DNA of 6,107 nucleotides from Acidobacteriota bacterium. GTDB taxonomy: Bacteria; Acidobacteriota; Terriglobia; 20CM-2-55-15. Both the position numbers and the translations under genes were made by a program. The stretch covers positions 2,321 through 8,427 of the forward strand of contig QHXA01000172.1 of assembly GCA_003222755.1 (NCBI GenBank), read 5' to 3'. Positions 5,894 through 6,107 of this stretch are shown here, piece after piece; the first letter of the stretch is position 1, and every line of letters begins with the position of its first letter. Below the pieces are notes generated by a model. It did no database searches. It was given only the letters and a program-made list of their open reading frames with translations, and had not been told where the DNA came from.

Positions 5894-5902
5894 ATTATAT
5901 CA
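5894..5902 (-). promoter_or_regulatory. Extended -10 element of ribA, probably leaderless
   Basis: TGATATAAT on the minus strand is a perfect extended -10 (TGnTATAAT), ending 9 nt before the ribA ATG. Its TGA is also the stop codon of the upstream gene. No -35 box is apparent, which an extended -10 can tolerate, and no Shine-Dalgarno sequence lies before the ATG. Confidence 0.6.
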
Positions 5903-6107
5903 CGGCGCTGCGGACCGGCCGTTTTCGATGACGATGTCATCGGGCGTTCCCCGGCGGCGATCGGCGCCGCGGGAAACCAGCCTGAACGTCGACGGGCCTG
6001 TGACTTCGTAGATGATTGCATCGCCCCAGCCGTCCTCCCGAACCAACACACGCAGGTAATCCGGGTAAAGCGCGTCTGTGAGAGTGACGATGTCGCGTGC
6101 AGGGGGG
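5900..6107 (-). CDS. C-terminal part of a pseudopilin (GspG)-like protein
   Basis: An open frame enters from beyond the right edge and ends at the TGA at 5902-5900, giving the last 68 residues of a larger protein (first full codon at 6106). The segment YPDYLRVLVREDGWGDAIIY followed by FRLVSRGADRRRGTPDDIVIENG matches the pattern of type II secretion major pseudopilin C-terminal domains: a 'proline-YL' turn, a DxWG motif, a strand, then an S-x-GAD glycine-rich loop ending in DDI, which binds calcium in GspG. The N-terminal prepilin signal and helix would lie outside the window, so the assignment rests on the C-terminal pattern only. It could also be a related lipoprotein or periplasmic protein sharing this fold. 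ribA starts 15 nt downstream on the same strand, so some co-transcription is possible. Confidence 0.6.
   Translation of the reverse strand, partial: PPARDIVTLTDALYPDYLRVLVREDGWGDAIIYEVTGPSTFRLVSRGADRRRGTPDDIVIENGRSAAP

Overview
This 6.1 kb bacterial chromosome window is gene-dense and moderately GC-rich, with two divergent gene blocks and a convergent junction. The gene families, and the GNAT/OSBS-NSAR enolase/amidohydrolase neighbourhood in particular, resemble what I know from Acidobacteriota. That is an impression; no rRNA or marker gene here proves the lineage. There are no transposases, tRNAs, CRISPR arrays or phage genes.

Layout. Minus strand, bases 14-1211: ribF (bifunctional riboflavin kinase/FAD synthetase), followed with an 8-nt overlap by a small CxxC glutaredoxin-like protein. 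Plus strand, bases 1251-5195: mazG (NTP pyrophosphohydrolase), a COG3375-type GNAT acyltransferase joined by an ATGA overlap, then one 803-codon reading frame. That frame fuses a complete enolase-superfamily enzyme (o-succinylbenzoate synthase / N-succinylamino acid racemase type) to a complete COG0402 amidohydrolase/deaminase, with no stop codon between them. A 95-bp convergent gap holds a perfect 12-bp stem-loop. Minus strand, bases 5291-5884: ribA (GTP cyclohydrolase II). At the right edge, also on the minus strand, is the C-terminal end of a pseudopilin (GspG)-like gene.

How the genes fit together. ribF and ribA are the last and first steps of flavin synthesis, but lie in separate transcription units. 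In the plus-strand operon, a GNAT enzyme beside an NSAR-type enolase recalls the N-succinylation/racemisation route for converting D- to L-amino acids described in Geobacillus. The third component here is a deaminase-like amidohydrolase instead of an M20 desuccinylase. Alternatively the enolase may be a menaquinone OSBS, and the amidohydrolase resembles the COG0402 group that contains aminodeoxyfutalosine deaminases. The function of the fused protein is therefore open, and it is the most interesting object in the window.

Expression signals. All three block-leading genes (ribF, mazG, ribA) have a -10-like hexamer only 8-9 nt before their ATG and no Shine-Dalgarno sequence, which suggests leaderless mRNAs. 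Two downstream genes (the glutaredoxin-like gene and the enolase) have good Shine-Dalgarno sequences inside the preceding gene.
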